64,000 nucleotides of DNA, taken from positions 1-64,000 of the IMG/VR virus record IMGVR_UViG_3300037451_000035, one strand, 5' to 3'. Below are positions 49,239 through 57,601 of the stretch, one piece after another. The notes under the pieces are model-generated. The model made no database searches and was not told where the DNA came from. It saw nothing but the letters and a program-made list of their open reading frames with translations. This DNA is from a virus. The stretch's first letter is position 1; every line of letters starts with the position of its first letter. A program made the position numbers and the translations under genes.

Positions 49239-50198
49239 TCAGAGCAACGCTTCGAGAGACTCCTTGTAGGGGCAAAGCCGGAGGACTTCGTCAGCGACCT
49301 CCGAATCCGAAACCCCGACACCGTCGCCGGCTAGCATAATACGATGCCGCCAATTCCACCAGTGCATAGGTGTGGCCCCGCGCAAGGCAAAGGCGACAAT
49401 CTGGGAGACGGTCAAAACCCGGTCCGATTCGTAGTGCCCCTTGCCTTTCTCGCTGATCTCGGCAATCGCCAGTTCGTCGACGTCGGTCACGACGTGGATT
49501 TCTTCGAATTTGTAGGCTTCGACGAGGTTTAGGTCGACCGAGCCATTGAACGGCAGCGCCCGGTCCTTGACCACGGCCAGCGGGTGAATATGGAAGCCGC
49601 GAAGCACCACGCTCGGGCCGTTGCTGAAATAGACGATTGAGGGGTGCGTGGTCGTCCCCGAGCCCCAGACGAAGTTGCGGGTGATCTTGTGCGGGTGATC
49701 GAAGGCCCAGCGGGCGAGCGCGCGCGCCGGGAGCGGCGGCGGCGCCCAGGTCAGCGGGCCAAGCTGCGTCCTTGTCCCGCCGCACACGACTGCCTTCTTG
49801 CCTTTCCGAAAGCGCTTTTCGACGGCAAGGAACGCCTCCCGCGAGACCATGATGTCGGCATTGAGCATGACGACCCGGTCGCCGGTTCGAGCCACGTCGA
49901 TGCCGCGGGCATGGCCCTCGCAGAGCGTACTGAAGATGCGGCTCCGCGGCGGCGCCACCATCGGAACAAGCGTCAGGTCGAAGCCTTCGAGCGCTCGCGC
50001 GACCGCCGAGGTCTGGTCCGTCATCACCACATAGCGGACCTCGATGGTGTTGCGGAGTTCCCGCTTCATTTCCTCGATCGCCGCCAAATGCGAGCGCAGC
50101 ACCGGGCCGAGGAAGGTTTTGACGTAGCTGCCCCAGACCGGGACTGTTATCACCATGCGGCGGCGTTCGTGGTCGGCTCCTTTGACGCCATAGGTCAT
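49239..50198 (-). CDS. Glycosyltransferase-like protein
   Basis: 319 residues; ATG 50198 overlaps the upstream stop (ATGA). A GT-A-like core: VITVPVWGSYVKTFLGPVLR, YVVMTDQTSAVARALEGFDL, GDRVVMLNADIMVSREAFLA (NAD in place of a DxD motif), PSIVYFSNGPSVVLRGFHIH and later VDLNLVEAYKFEEIHVVTDV. Probably transfers a sugar to a virion or host-surface target. It lies in the middle of the tail operon with a second such gene and a methyltransferase. Confidence 0.7.
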   Translation of the reverse strand: MTYGVKGADHERRRMVITVPVWGSYVKTFLGPVLRSHLAAIEEMKRELRNTIEVRYVVMTDQTSAVARALEGFDLTLVPMVAPPRSRIFSTLCEGHARGIDVARTGDRVVMLNADIMVSREAFLAVEKRFRKGKKAVVCGGTRTQLGPLTWAPPPLPARALARWAFDHPHKITRNFVWGSGTTTHPSIVYFSNGPSVVLRGFHIHPLAVVKDRALPFNGSVDLNLVEAYKFEEIHVVTDVDELAIAEISEKGKGHYESDRVLTVSQIVAFALRGATPMHWWNWRHRIMLAGDGVGVSDSEVADEVLRLCPYKESLEALL

Positions 50199-50455
50199 CG
50201 TGGCGGTCTTTCTAATGCTTCATCTACGCGCTTGCTCCATTCCTCTTTCGGAAACGACCGCGCATAGAGGAAGGCGACCAATTCCCCCACACCAAAGCCG
50301 CCACGGCAGTCTCGTCCCGCAAGATCAACCATCGCCGGTTGAGGGCCGAACACATGGCAATAGACCTCGTAGGCTCGTAGGGTGACGGTCGAAGGCATGA
50401 AGCCCGCTCCGCGCTGCTTCACGTCGTGAGTCTGGATTGGATGAAATTCGGTCAT
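50195..50455 (-). CDS. Small hypothetical protein in the glycosyl cassette
   Basis: 86 residues. PSTVTLRAYEVYCHVFGPQP and FGVGELVAFLYARSFPKEEW; mixed helix/strand, no membrane segment. Coupled to both glycosyltransferase-like genes by overlaps, so it may be an accessory subunit. No recognised family. Confidence 0.6.
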   Translation of the reverse strand: MTEFHPIQTHDVKQRGAGFMPSTVTLRAYEVYCHVFGPQPAMVDLAGRDCRGGFGVGELVAFLYARSFPKEEWSKRVDEALERPPR

Positions 50456-52218
50456 GTGGCGTTCTCCAGGCGATTTACCGTGGCGTCGTAGCCGGCGGGC
50501 GCCGGCTTCGGCCGGTCGCTGAGATCGAACAGCGCGACGACCGGATGCTTGGTGGCGACCCCGTACGACACGGCGATCAGCTTGTCGTCGATGAAAGCCT
50601 CGACCCGCTCGTCGTCGACCTCAATCCGCAAGCCGAGCGTTTCGCCGGGGACGATATCGCGGTGGTAATCACCGAAGGTTAAAACGCCGTAGCGTAGAAC
50701 AAAGCCGAGCCCGCCGTCAGGCAGGCGCGACGGCCGGACCTTGCCCGAGGCGAAGCCGGCGAACATCAGCAACCCCTCGGTGCGGACGAATTTCAGCTTG
50801 ACCATGTAGACCTCGACGCCGGCTACGGTCTCCCAATAGAAGCCGCCGAAGTCAGGAACCTCGATCCCAGCCATCGCCATTGCGTCGCGGACTGCCTGTG
50901 CGTCGCCATGCCGCGTCCCGGCGCCCGGATCGCGCGGGTCATCTTTCGGCGCGCCGACGAAGAAGTCGTAGACTTTCCAGAATGAGCCAACCAAATCCTC
51001 GGGCGGCACGAACCGCCAGTCGGCCGGCTTCGGCCCCCTCGCCTGATAGAAGACGTTGGCGTCCGGATCGTAAAATATCGCCCCGAGCCATGGCGGCTCC
51101 AGCACCCCGGTCGGATCATGAAGCACCACCTTGTCGCCGTAGCCGTCGTCGAGCATTTGGAAGGCCGCCGCCAGCGCGGCCTCGATCTCCGCCTCGGTCA
51201 TCAGCGGATTGACCCACGGCCGGTAATCTTCGGGAAATTCGATCCACGTCGGCGTCGCGAGGAAATCGAGCCAGCGCCGGTCCTTGCCGGTCAGTCGATA
51301 AAACCCAACGCAATAGTCCCAGGGCGTCCAGCGCATATTCGGCGCATTGGCCGGCTTCTCCGGCCCCGACAATTCGATATAGACGATGCCGTCGTCCGGC
51401 TTCGGCACGTAATGCTGGGCGCCGATCAGGTCGGGAAGCTGACCGTCGATGGCGACGAGCGGTTTCAATTCCGCGCGGCATAAGAGCGTGTGCGCCAAAT
51501 AGAGCGGCGCCATGTGCGGGCTCACGACGCAGGCCTTGTGCTCGGATACGCACAGATAGAGCGTCGAATAAGGGAAGTCGTCGCGGCCGTTCTTTATCAG
51601 CGCGCGGAATTGCGGGTGCAGCGCGTCCATGCCCCAGGCGTTGAGCATTTTCGGCTCGACCGCGCATTCGACCGAACTCAGCTTGTGCCCGATCGCATTG
51701 ACGTCGGCGCTGATCGCTCCGCCGACGATGACCTGATGGCCCTCGTCGGCGAGGCGCATCAGATTGCGGAAGAAGCCCGTCGCATAGACGTGGTCCGGCA
51801 CTAGCATGTGGAAGGCCGCCCCGGCGGAGCGCGCGGCGTGCATTTGAATCGTGGTCGCCGCGCTCACCAGCGCGAAGCGATCGGCTCCGGTGGCCTTGCC
51901 CATGACCTCGTCCGGGATGACATGGACGTCGAATTGCGCGCGCTGATCGAAGCGGCCCAGCACCGTGCGGATCATTTCGGCGTGGGCACCGTCGGTGTGG
52001 ATAACAAGGATCGGCTCCGCGATCGCGCCCACATTGCCCGGCGCAAGAAGCGAGGGCACGCAAAACCGCAGGAAGCGCTCGACATGAAGATTGCCGAACA
52101 CCACGCATCCCAGAACGATTCGGCCGTCCACGGCCGGCGGCACCGATGTCGCATAATCTTTAAGCCTATCCTCGCGCCACGCGAGGACGGCCTTCTCGAA
52201 GGCTGAATTTTCGGTCAT
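50452..52218 (-). CDS. Large glycosyltransferase-like protein
   Basis: 588 residues behind CGAAACAGGGTTCTGCCAA. Residues 1-330 resemble a GT-A-type transferase: RIVLGCVVFGNLHVERFLRF, ILVIHTDGAHAEMIRTVLGR, HMLVPDHVYATGFFRNLMRL (DHV at the metal-binding place), QVIVGGAISADVNAIGHKLS. The C-terminal about 180 residues (FYWETVAGVEVYMVKLKFVR ... GLRIEVDDERVEAFIDDKL) form a beta-rich domain reminiscent of lectin-like folds. With the smaller transferase and methyltransferase it forms a sugar-modification cassette. Confidence 0.65.
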   Translation of the reverse strand: MTENSAFEKAVLAWREDRLKDYATSVPPAVDGRIVLGCVVFGNLHVERFLRFCVPSLLAPGNVGAIAEPILVIHTDGAHAEMIRTVLGRFDQRAQFDVHVIPDEVMGKATGADRFALVSAATTIQMHAARSAGAAFHMLVPDHVYATGFFRNLMRLADEGHQVIVGGAISADVNAIGHKLSSVECAVEPKMLNAWGMDALHPQFRALIKNGRDDFPYSTLYLCVSEHKACVVSPHMAPLYLAHTLLCRAELKPLVAIDGQLPDLIGAQHYVPKPDDGIVYIELSGPEKPANAPNMRWTPWDYCVGFYRLTGKDRRWLDFLATPTWIEFPEDYRPWVNPLMTEAEIEAALAAAFQMLDDGYGDKVVLHDPTGVLEPPWLGAIFYDPDANVFYQARGPKPADWRFVPPEDLVGSFWKVYDFFVGAPKDDPRDPGAGTRHGDAQAVRDAMAMAGIEVPDFGGFYWETVAGVEVYMVKLKFVRTEGLLMFAGFASGKVRPSRLPDGGLGFVLRYGVLTFGDYHRDIVPGETLGLRIEVDDERVEAFIDDKLIAVSYGVATKHPVVALFDLSDRPKPAPAGYDATVNRLENAT

Positions 52219-52245
52219 TTGGCAGAACCCTGTTTCGATTGAAAA

Positions 52246-52446
52246 TTATTTAGATTCTCTTGCCGGTAGCCGATTCTGCCGACGCAACATTCTGATTTCT
52301 TTTCCTTCGCGCATTTCTCTTATAGAAGCGACCGGCAGATGATGCTTGCGCGCGAGATATCGCGAAGACAGCCGCGTAAAAGCTAAATCGTAAAGCAACT
52401 GACCTATTGCTGTTTTTCCGTAGACGATTTCGTTGTAAGGTTTCAT
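52246..52446 (-). CDS. Small basic protein coupled to the methyltransferase
   Basis: 66 residues. The ATG overlaps the methyltransferase stop (ATGA). FTRLSSRYLARKHHLPVASI and REMREGKEIRMLRRQ look like a helix-turn-helix ending in a basic tail; DNA or RNA binding is plausible. AT-richer than neighbours. Confidence 0.5.
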   Translation of the reverse strand: MKPYNEIVYGKTAIGQLLYDLAFTRLSSRYLARKHHLPVASIREMREGKEIRMLRRQNRLPARESK

Positions 52447-53009
52447 GGCCGCAGCACGACCCCGTAGCCCATTTTCGACCCGGGCGTAATGAACTCGCGA
52501 GTCTCAAGTCCCGGCGCCAGCGTTGCCTTCAACTCGCGCCAGAAGCGGCCAACCTCGTTCGGCAGGCCGCTCGATTTCCAGCCGTCCGGCGCGTCGACGT
52601 CGTGCACCGCAATTGCCTTGCCGAACGTCCAATAATCGTTCCAATCGGAGGCCACGCCGTTGAGCGTGTGGTCGCCGTCGATCAGCACCAGGTCAAACGG
52701 CGCAAATGCTCGGGCCGCGGCCTTGGCCGCCTCGTAGCGCGACGAGCCGTAGAACAGCGCCGTCTCCATATTCAGGTCGCGCAATTCCATGACTGTTTCC
52801 GTCATGCGCCGCATCGTGAAGATGCTCTCGGGAAGGTCGATCGACATGCCAAACGACCCGGGCATCAGATTCGCCATGACCGCAAAGAACGAATCGCCGT
52901 TGCGGCTCCCGATCTCCAGATAGCGCCGCACGTCGAGATCGACGGCAAACTTCACGAAGGCTTTGAGCTCGTCGATATCCTGGTGCTGATTTGAGTCGCG
53001 AAGTCTCAT
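52443..53009 (-). CDS. Class I SAM-dependent methyltransferase (Methyltransf_24-like)
   Basis: 188 residues behind GAAACAGGGCCCGCCT. RRYLEIGSRNGDSFFAVMAN is the SAM-binding loop (E.GS..G.S), SFGMSIDLPES carries the acidic ribose-binding residue, FDLVLIDGDHTLNGVASDWN is the catalytic-side motif of cephalosporin-hydroxylase/Methyltransf_24 enzymes that often act on sugars. Likely methylates the sugar added by the neighbouring transferases. Confidence 0.78.
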   Translation of the reverse strand: MRLRDSNQHQDIDELKAFVKFAVDLDVRRYLEIGSRNGDSFFAVMANLMPGSFGMSIDLPESIFTMRRMTETVMELRDLNMETALFYGSSRYEAAKAAARAFAPFDLVLIDGDHTLNGVASDWNDYWTFGKAIAVHDVDAPDGWKSSGLPNEVGRFWRELKATLAPGLETREFITPGSKMGYGVVLRP

Positions 53010-53044
53010 AGGCGGGCCCTGTTTCCCGATTCGCTTTTATTCAA

Positions 53045-53698
53045 TTACAGCAGATTTTGCTGGTGTACTAGAGGCGCTGCCGTCGACGCTTTTCTCTTGA
53101 TCCAGCTTTCTCGAATCAAAGCACAGTGGGCTTCGTATTGATCGGGATGCCGTTTGCGCTCTTCCCAAATCGCCTTGTTGGCCTCGCTTATTGCTTTTCG
53201 ATGGGTCTCAGATTTTGAACTTTTCGCATGGCGCAGCAGGATTTTAACGGTCTTAGGGTGTGCCGGTTTTCCTCTTTTCGCGCGGCTGATCGCCAGCCGT
53301 CGTTCGGGTGACTGCGGTCCCGTTTTCCGCCCTTTCCTTTTCTCTCCGCCTTTTCCAATGCGCCGCCGAGCATCAGCCGACACAGGTCGCCCAACTGTGC
53401 CTTCCCCGCCGTCCGTCATATTCACCAGCGGGCCCCTATACCCTCGACCGATAGCCGCGATTAGCGCCACTTCCACGGCACAAGCTTCAGCGTTCGTCAG
53501 ATTTTCCTGCAATTTTATTTTGGGCAATCTTTTCGGCGCTGCATCTGTAATTATTTTTGCAAGACGCTTGTTCCGATGCTTGGCCCCGTACGCCTCGGCT
53601 TCATGGATGAGCCAGCGTCGGCCGGCGCCCTTGCCGATATAGCAAGGCGAGCCGTCGAGCCGGAAAAGAACATAGACGTAAAATCGCCGTTCGTTCAT
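53045..53698 (-). CDS. GIY-YIG homing endonuclease
   Basis: 217 residues. FYVYVLFRLDGSPCYIGKGA (GIY-YIG), RWLIHEAEAYGAKHRNKRLA, EACAVEVALIAAIGRGYRGP (catalytic Glu), VNMTDGGEGTVGRPVSADAR, then a basic C-terminal DNA-binding part (RRLAISRAKRGKPAHPKTVK). Clearly related to the gene at 45932 in its nuclease domain. Free-standing between a neck gene and the methyltransferase. Lower GC than neighbours. Confidence 0.88.
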   Translation of the reverse strand: MNERRFYVYVLFRLDGSPCYIGKGAGRRWLIHEAEAYGAKHRNKRLAKIITDAAPKRLPKIKLQENLTNAEACAVEVALIAAIGRGYRGPLVNMTDGGEGTVGRPVSADARRRIGKGGEKRKGRKTGPQSPERRLAISRAKRGKPAHPKTVKILLRHAKSSKSETHRKAISEANKAIWEERKRHPDQYEAHCALIRESWIKRKASTAAPLVHQQNLL

Positions 53699-54714
53699 CC
53701 GATGATGAAGGTTGGAATTGCGGCAGTAATCAACTGCCTAGCGATATTTCTCATTGTGGATTGATTGTAGGACACGTCAAAATCTACGGTTTTCTTTTGG
53801 CTCAGCGTCAGAAGCTCGGGCTGGACGCGCTTGTCGTCGCGCGGCACCGGCATGTTCATCACCCCGAGCACGCCCACGTCCGCGCTGTATTGGTAGAAAC
53901 AGTCCATGAAATCCATCGCCCGGTCGTTGCTCAATCCCCAGAGCGTGACGCGGACCTTATCCGCGCAAAGCTGGGAATGGCTCCCGTCGGTCGCGATTAC
54001 CGGCGCGCCGCCGAGCGCGCGCGTGCCCTCGGGGACGATGTGCACCGCAGCAAAGGGCGGCTTCAGATTGTCCGGCACCAGATGCGACGGGAAGAGCGGA
54101 AAGCCCGGATTGCCGAAGCCATAGGGCGGGAAGTAGCTGTTGATCGCCAGCCATGCCGGCAAGCTGTTGGAGACGATTTGCGCTCGGCTGAAGCCGATCG
54201 GTGAGTCGATAATTTGCGTCGCCATGTCGGAATACACCGCAAACCCGACATAGTGGAAAAGATCGGCCTGCCGATAGAACGACGAGCGGCTGGAGAAGGC
54301 GAAGCGCAAGCCGTCGAACTCGCCAATCCAAAGCTGGTCGGGAGCAACCTCGCTGAGATCCTGCACTTCGGTGAGCGAGGTAAAGACGACTCGGTTTGCC
54401 GCATAGGTATTTGGCTCGTCCTGGCGCGTCTCGCTGGAATAATGCAGCGAGCCCTCGACGTCGAAGGTCGGCGCCTCGGTGAGCACCTTCGGCATCGCAT
54501 TGTAGCCGAAGCGATTGAGCAGCATCCGGTTATAGATCGCGCTCGGCGAGATGATGCTGGCCTTCACCCAAAATGCGAATCCGTCCAAAGGCAGGATCAG
54601 CCGATGGTATCTCGTGAAGGTGATCGTCTGGACGTTGGAAAGAACTTCGACGCCGGCGGCGAGCGCTGACGCAAGCGGGTCTTTCGCTGAGACGGCTTCT
54701 TCAGCGGTGGCCAT
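53695..54714 (-). CDS. Tail-completion/neck-region structural protein
   Basis: 339 residues. VQTITFTRYHRLILPLDGFA, FWVKASIISPSAIYNRMLLN, RFGYNAMPKVLTEAPTFDVE, VFTSLTEVQDLSEVAPDQLW, HIVPEGTRALGGAPVIATDG and CADKVRVTLWGLSNDRAMDF match proteins located between head and sheath genes in related phages. No enzymatic motif. It overlaps the GIY-YIG start by 4 bases. Confidence 0.65.
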   Translation of the reverse strand: MATAEEAVSAKDPLASALAAGVEVLSNVQTITFTRYHRLILPLDGFAFWVKASIISPSAIYNRMLLNRFGYNAMPKVLTEAPTFDVEGSLHYSSETRQDEPNTYAANRVVFTSLTEVQDLSEVAPDQLWIGEFDGLRFAFSSRSSFYRQADLFHYVGFAVYSDMATQIIDSPIGFSRAQIVSNSLPAWLAINSYFPPYGFGNPGFPLFPSHLVPDNLKPPFAAVHIVPEGTRALGGAPVIATDGSHSQLCADKVRVTLWGLSNDRAMDFMDCFYQYSADVGVLGVMNMPVPRDDKRVQPELLTLSQKKTVDFDVSYNQSTMRNIARQLITAAIPTFIIG

Positions 54715-54922
54715 TCAAGTTCCGCCACGAATGGATATTTGCCATCGCGAATGTCCGAGTCGACATGGTCTCCAGATCGACGGCTTCCAAGAGCCATTGC
54801 GTTTCGGGATGCCATTCGTTGTTTTCAAAGGCCACACGGCCTGTCGGTCGAATACGCCGAACAGCGCGTTCGCCGCGCCAATTTGTGTAGTCAATTAAGA
54901 CTTCCTGACGAGGATCAGCCAT
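54701..54922 (-). CDS. Small beta-rich protein (WYL-like pattern)
   Basis: 73 residues. VLIDYTNWRGERAVRRIRPT, FENNEWHPETQWLLEAVDLE and MSTRTFAMANIHSW match a common small phage/host family with the pattern YTNWRGE ... RP ... W.PE.QWLL.A.D ... R.F.... Similar to the ligand-binding part of WYL domains. Possibly regulatory. Confidence 0.65.
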   Translation of the reverse strand: MADPRQEVLIDYTNWRGERAVRRIRPTGRVAFENNEWHPETQWLLEAVDLETMSTRTFAMANIHSWRNLNGHR

Positions 54923-55259
54923 TTTGCTTCACCGGCCCGACGTATTCCCAGCCGGCGCGCGATAGATGCTCGACGCTCCAGGCCAGCCGATTGCCCTTGT
55001 CTGGCTTGGTCGAGGCCCACGCCGATTCGGCCGCCACCCAGGTCATGACGATATCGGGATGGCCGTTGCCGGGTTTGAGCCAATGCCGCGAGCCGTTCGC
55101 CGAGCCCGCCTTCGGCGCGCAATTCTTCTTGCCCTGGTGGTGGGGCTCGAGATCGGGCGGCCCGCTGTGCGCGAGAAAGCCGACGCTCCGGATGAATTGA
55201 TGGTGCGTCATCTTGCCCATGGCGACGGCGCGGGAGACGAGCGGCGAGGCGGCTGGCAT
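54915..55259 (-). CDS. Hypothetical phage protein
   Basis: 114 residues. LVSRAVAMGKMTHHQFIRSV, HHQGKKNCAPKAGSANGSRH and VAAESAWASTKPDKGNRLAW; rich in His, Trp and Lys. It starts one base before the stop of the upstream gene and overlaps the WYL-like gene by 8 bases. No family recognised. Another frame in the same region is longer but composition-poor. Confidence 0.55.
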   Translation of the reverse strand: MPAASPLVSRAVAMGKMTHHQFIRSVGFLAHSGPPDLEPHHQGKKNCAPKAGSANGSRHWLKPGNGHPDIVMTWVAAESAWASTKPDKGNRLAWSVEHLSRAGWEYVGPVKQNG

Positions 55260-55562
55260 TTAGGAAGCCTCCATCGTGGCGATCTGGGAAGATCGCTCCA
55301 TGTCCGGTTCCGGCTTCGGCCAGTTCGGATACTTTTCGCGGTCGGCGACCGGGCGGCAACACATCACCGCGTTGCCTCTCTTGTCGCGATAAATATGGTA
55401 GTCCATCAAAAGATGGAATCCCATGTATTTGCCTTGCTGCTCGCCGTGAAGTTTCCCGACGAGAACGAGCGGGTTGAGTTCGCCGGGATCAATACCGTCC
55501 TCGATGGTGATTTGCCCGTAGCCTTCATATTCGGAAGTGCGGAGGAAAATCTTGTCGGTCAT
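55260..55562 (-). CDS. Small hypothetical protein
   Basis: 100 residues from ATG 55562 behind TGAAACAGGGAGCGCAACC. KIFLRTSEYEGYGQITIEDG, GELNPLVLVGKLHGEQQGKY and YHIYRDKRGNAVMCCRPVAD are beta-rich. No recognised domain. It lies among neck genes but may be non-structural. Confidence 0.6.
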   Translation of the reverse strand: MTDKIFLRTSEYEGYGQITIEDGIDPGELNPLVLVGKLHGEQQGKYMGFHLLMDYHIYRDKRGNAVMCCRPVADREKYPNWPKPEPDMERSSQIATMEAS

Positions 55563-55609
55563 GGTTGCGCTCCCTGTTTCAGTCGCGGAGCATATCCCTT
55601 GCGGGCGGC

Positions 55610-56092
55610 TCAATCCACCCAGGCGGTGATCGAGCCTTCGTACAAGCCGCTATCCACAAAGCTGACCGCCGCCTTGCTCGCGCCCGTCGCGGCCGCGGTC
55701 TTGAAGCGCGCGCCGCGGCGGCGCCCGGCCGCTCGATCTCGGGCCGCTTGCGTCGGCACGCCCGGATAGCCGAGCGTTTCCATCTCGCCGGTGGCGATGA
55801 ATTGCTTCAGCCCGTCGGCGATCTTGGACGTCGCGGTACCGAACGGATTATTCGTCGGCGGCGCGCCGAGCATGATGCTTTCGATGGCGCCTTGCAGCGA
55901 ATCGTCGATGGCTGGCGCGACGATATCGTCGACGTGAGTCATATAAAATATCTCGAAAATATGATATTTTGCTTCGAGCCACTCAGCCACATCGCCTGTT
56001 GTCACCTGTCCAGCGCGCGCGCGCTTGCGGCGGCGTTTTGCTGGCGGCTGGCTGTAACTGACGTCAAAAACGCCAAGGTGAAGCGTCGGCAT
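55610..56092 (-). CDS. Head-tail joining/tail-completion protein
   Basis: 160 residues from ATG 56092. LHLGVFDVSYS, TTGDVAEWLEAKYHIFEIFY, DDSLQGAIESIMLGAPPTNN, PFGTATSKIADGLKQFIATG and AVSFVDSGLYEGSITAWVD follow a conserved phage family located among neck genes. The basic linker (PAKRRRKRARAG) near residue 20 is notable. Confidence 0.7.
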   Translation of the reverse strand: MPTLHLGVFDVSYSQPPAKRRRKRARAGQVTTGDVAEWLEAKYHIFEIFYMTHVDDIVAPAIDDSLQGAIESIMLGAPPTNNPFGTATSKIADGLKQFIATGEMETLGYPGVPTQAARDRAAGRRRGARFKTAAATGASKAAVSFVDSGLYEGSITAWVD

Positions 56093-56099
56093 CGCCGGC

Positions 56100-56396
56100 T
56101 CACTGGTACGAGACGGTAATCTGCTGCCCCGGCCCCGGCTTGACCGTGACGCCGACCAAGCACGGAATGCTGATCTCTTGGACGCCCACGGTATTGAGGA
56201 TGGGCGCCACCGCATTTGACGTCGAGGCGTCGCCCGTAACGGCGCAATCGTAGACGGCGCCGGCGCCGCTGCCGGCGACCAGAACCGACACCTGAAGGAT
56301 TGCCCCAGGCGCGGCCTTGACCGTCGTGATAGCGGAAAGCGCCTTCGAGGTTTGAAGGTTACCGCCCGGAGCATTTGCCAAGGGTCCGCCAGCCAT
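56100..56396 (-). CDS. Small structural protein, paralogue of 48899-49195
   Basis: 98 residues. GGNLQTSKALSAITTVKAAP, GAILQVSVLVAGSGAGAVYD, STSNAVAPILNTVGVQEISI and CLVGVTVKPGPGQQITVSYQ. It aligns end to end with the protein at 48899. Probably a beta-sandwich surface protein; having one copy among neck genes and one beside the sheath suggests parallel decoration roles. Confidence 0.65.
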   Translation of the reverse strand: MAGGPLANAPGGNLQTSKALSAITTVKAAPGAILQVSVLVAGSGAGAVYDCAVTGDASTSNAVAPILNTVGVQEISIPCLVGVTVKPGPGQQITVSYQ

Positions 56397-56405
56397 TCGA
56401 TTCTC

Positions 56406-56939
56406 CTACGACAAGCCCCACGTTGTGGGCCCAAAACTCTGCGCCAGCGAAAGATATTGCCTGCCCCAGAGGGTCTTAAGCTGCTGGATGTTCATCAGTG
56501 TAAATTGCTTCGCCGCTTCCTGCACGACAAAACTTTCGCCCGTCGTCTCGTCGTTCGACGATTGAATGACCCCCGGCACAAAACCGTTGATATTCAACTC
56601 CTTGCGCTGCCATTGGAAGAACGGCAGGCCGGGATCACCGCTGCCTTTGACGGGCTCGGCATTGGGCTGGTCCTGCGCGAAATTGATAATTCGATCTGCC
56701 GCGAAATTATAGACGGCGAACGTGTAGATCGTCAGGCCACCGGAATTGAGCGACACGCCGGCGGCATCGGACGATGGAATCGGCATCGCCTGAAGGGCCG
56801 GGTTGACAATCGCCAGCGCCACGGCAAAGGCGAGCGGAATGCTGGGGTCGTTGTCCGGAAGGATTGTCGAACTGATTCCCATTCCCTCGCGGATAAAGAC
56901 CAAAAAGCCGGCGAGCGTCGGTGACGGGGGTGGCGCCAT
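56406..56939 (-). CDS. Neck/tail terminator-like protein
   Basis: 177 residues. TLAGFLVFIREGMGISSTIL, IPLAFAVALAIVNPALQAMP, IYTFAVYNFAADRIINFAQD, FVVQEAAKQFTLMNIQQLKT and LWGRQYLSLAQSFGPTTWG are typical of a phage family between capsid and tail genes. No enzymatic motif. Confidence 0.65.
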   Translation of the reverse strand: MAPPPSPTLAGFLVFIREGMGISSTILPDNDPSIPLAFAVALAIVNPALQAMPIPSSDAAGVSLNSGGLTIYTFAVYNFAADRIINFAQDQPNAEPVKGSGDPGLPFFQWQRKELNINGFVPGVIQSSNDETTGESFVVQEAAKQFTLMNIQQLKTLWGRQYLSLAQSFGPTTWGLS

Positions 56940-56951
56940 CGGGCCTCGCGA

Positions 56952-57560
56952 TCAGGTCTTCGGGCGGCGATGGCTTCCCGGCTTCGGCCCGGGCTTGCGG
57001 CGCTCGGCCGGCGCCTTGCCTTTCGGCGGCGGCGCCGCGGCGCTGACGCGCACGCCTTCCTCGATGCGGCTCTCGCCGGCCTCGCTTTGCTCGAGCTGCT
57101 CGAAATCGACGACCGTCTCGACGGTCTCGGGGATGGCCTCCGGCGGCAATTCCTGCCGGGCGAGTTCCGAGGCAACCGCGTTCACCACCGTCTCGTTGCT
57201 GGCAACGGCGGCGCGCTGGCGGCGGTCCTTGCCCTGGATGATCCGGATGCGCTCATTGTGCTGCATGACTTCGACAATGGCGTTCTTCTTGACCGGCACG
57301 CCGGTGCTGAAGACGATCGGCACGAAATCGGTCGCGCGCGGAATGTCGGTCACGCCCTTCAGCCCGTAAATCTGCAATTGCTCGCAGACGGCCTGAAGCT
57401 GGTCGATGGTGTCGGCCTCGATCTTGACCTGCTGGCCCGGCTCGATTGGCCGTTGCACCGCCGGCCTGAAGGCGCGCTGCGGCCCGTCGATCTGGTCGAA
57501 GTCCAGCCGATAGCAAATGGTCTGCTTTTGTCGCGTGCAGTTCGCGATGAAGAGGTTCAT
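56952..57560 (-). CDS. Hypothetical virion-region protein with acidic/basic tail
   Basis: 202 residues behind TGAAACAGGGAAACGGAAACC. The N-terminal part (NLFIANCTRQKQTICYRLDF, IEPGQQVKIEADTIDQLQAV, VPVKKNAIVEVMQHNERIRI) is a compact mixed domain; the C-terminal 80 residues are acidic then basic (KGKAPAERRKPGPKPGSHRR), probably disordered. Similar proteins follow DUF2184 capsid genes. First gene after the putative structured RNA. Confidence 0.65.
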   Translation of the reverse strand: MNLFIANCTRQKQTICYRLDFDQIDGPQRAFRPAVQRPIEPGQQVKIEADTIDQLQAVCEQLQIYGLKGVTDIPRATDFVPIVFSTGVPVKKNAIVEVMQHNERIRIIQGKDRRQRAAVASNETVVNAVASELARQELPPEAIPETVETVVDFEQLEQSEAGESRIEEGVRVSAAAPPPKGKAPAERRKPGPKPGSHRRPKT

Positions 57561-57601
57561 GGTTTCCGTTTCCCTGTTTCAGCTTCGAAATCGAATGGGC
57601 C

